5,347 nt of DNA from DATMBL01 sp050735975 (GTDB lineage Bacteria; Desulfobacterota; Binatia; UBA9968), in the NCBI GenBank assembly GCA_050735975.1, contig JBOHVS010000187.1, forward strand, positions 1-5,347, given 5' to 3'. The notes under the pieces are model-generated. The model did not search any database. It had not been told where the DNA came from and worked only from the letters and a program-made list of their open reading frames with translations. Shown piece after piece: positions 4,976-5,347 of this stretch (the stretch's first letter is position 1; each line of letters starts with the position of its first letter). Position numbers and translations under genes: made by a program.

Positions 4976-5347
4976 CTACCGAACAGAACGATATTCGCCT
5001 TTGCCTTCTTCCGCGCTGACAATTCCAAGGAGCGCCTGATCCAACTTAGCTGTGATAATTGGCACTCCTAAAGCCCCCACGTGTTTGTAAGTGATCCGGC
5101 CCTGACCATCGATGAAAAACGTCTCGGGAATTCCCCAGACGCCGTAATCGACAGCGATCCGGCCGGTCTCGTCTCTTCCATTCATGTAGGTGATCCCAAA
5201 CTCTTGGATAAAACCGCGCGCGTCTTTTTCATTGTCCTGAATATTCACGCCCAAAAATACCACGCGCCGGTCTTTGTATTTCTTCCATGCTGATTCCAGA
5301 GTTTTGGCCTCCGCCCGACAAGGCACGCACCAGGAAGCCCAGAAGTT
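4976..5347 (-). CDS. TlpA/ResA/CcmG-type thioredoxin-fold protein, N-terminus cut by window edge
   Basis: The frame enters from the right edge with NFWASW, then C-V-P-C-R, and continues to TAG at 4978-4976; 123 C-terminal residues are present. NFWASWCVPCR is the hallmark of membrane-anchored periplasmic thiol:disulfide reductases of the TlpA, ResA and CcmG/DsbE group. Downstream come VVFLGVNIQDNEKDARGFI (split as VVFLGVN and IQDNEKDARGF), FGITY, DYGVWGIPETFFID with the cis-proline, and GRITYKHVGAL, all typical. The GTG at 5326 lies between the two redox cysteines and cannot be the true start; the missing part should hold an anchor or signal peptide and the first strand. Such proteins usually receive electrons from CcdA or DsbD and pass them to apocytochrome c, SCO or CuA sites. 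Being directly upstream of the SCO gene with a 12-base gap suggests copper-site assembly or cytochrome maturation, but the exact subfamily cannot be fixed without the N-terminus. Confidence 0.93.
   Translation of the reverse strand, partial: NFWASWCVPCRAEAKTLESAWKKYKDRRVVFLGVNIQDNEKDARGFIQEFGITYMNGRDETGRIAVDYGVWGIPETFFIDGQGRITYKHVGALGVPIITAKLDQALLGIVSAEEGKGEYRSVR

Overview
The window is a densely packed stretch of eight genes, all on the minus strand, so transcription runs from position 5347 down to position 1. Both end genes are cut by the window edges. Adjacent genes are separated by at most about 55 bases, two pairs share an ATGA stop/start overlap, and no terminator or promoter is visible, so this is probably one operon that continues beyond both edges. 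No rRNA, tRNA, insertion sequence, CRISPR array or gene-free stretch over 300 bases was found.

Layout in transcription order: (1) a TlpA/ResA/CcmG-type thioredoxin-fold protein with a WCVPC motif, missing its N-terminus (5347-4976); (2) a SCO1/SenC copper-binding protein with CPDTCP and a C-terminal HS motif (4963-4298); (3) an Lgt-family protein (prolipoprotein diacylglyceryl transferase) with several changed catalytic-region residues (4281-3514); (4) a membrane methyltransferase of the isoprenylcysteine carboxyl methyltransferase (ICMT) type (3517-2735); (5) a membrane-anchored peroxiredoxin/thioredoxin-like protein with an in-frame UGA at codon 91 (2720-2115); (6) a second ICMT-type methyltransferase, clearly paralogous to the first (2095-1205); (7) an unrecognised conserved-looking protein (about 1151-654); (8) a secreted DsbA/BdbD-type disulfide oxidoreductase with CSFC, running off the left edge (657-1).

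The main discovery is gene 5. A standard reading splits it into a 90-residue fragment and a 109-residue fragment. The two are in the same frame across a single TGA, which falls exactly where the first cysteine of the CxxC motif is expected (U-G-M-C). A good bacterial SECIS-like hairpin begins right after the TGA. This is best read as a selenoprotein of 201 residues, not a pseudogene. The organism should therefore carry SelA, SelB, SelC and SelD.

The gene set points to thiol and copper redox work at the outer face of the cytoplasmic membrane: four thioredoxin-fold proteins (one apparently selenocysteine-containing), a copper chaperone, a lipoprotein-modifying-type enzyme and two membrane methyltransferases. 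A role in cytochrome oxidase copper-site assembly, envelope thiol repair, or a cysteine/selenocysteine modification pathway is possible but inferred. The host is a selenocysteine-decoding bacterium of moderate GC, slightly above half by eye. The SCO, TlpA and DsbA set fits a respiring bacterium; something like a deltaproteobacterial, NC10 or related environmental lineage is plausible, but the sequence does not settle the phylum.
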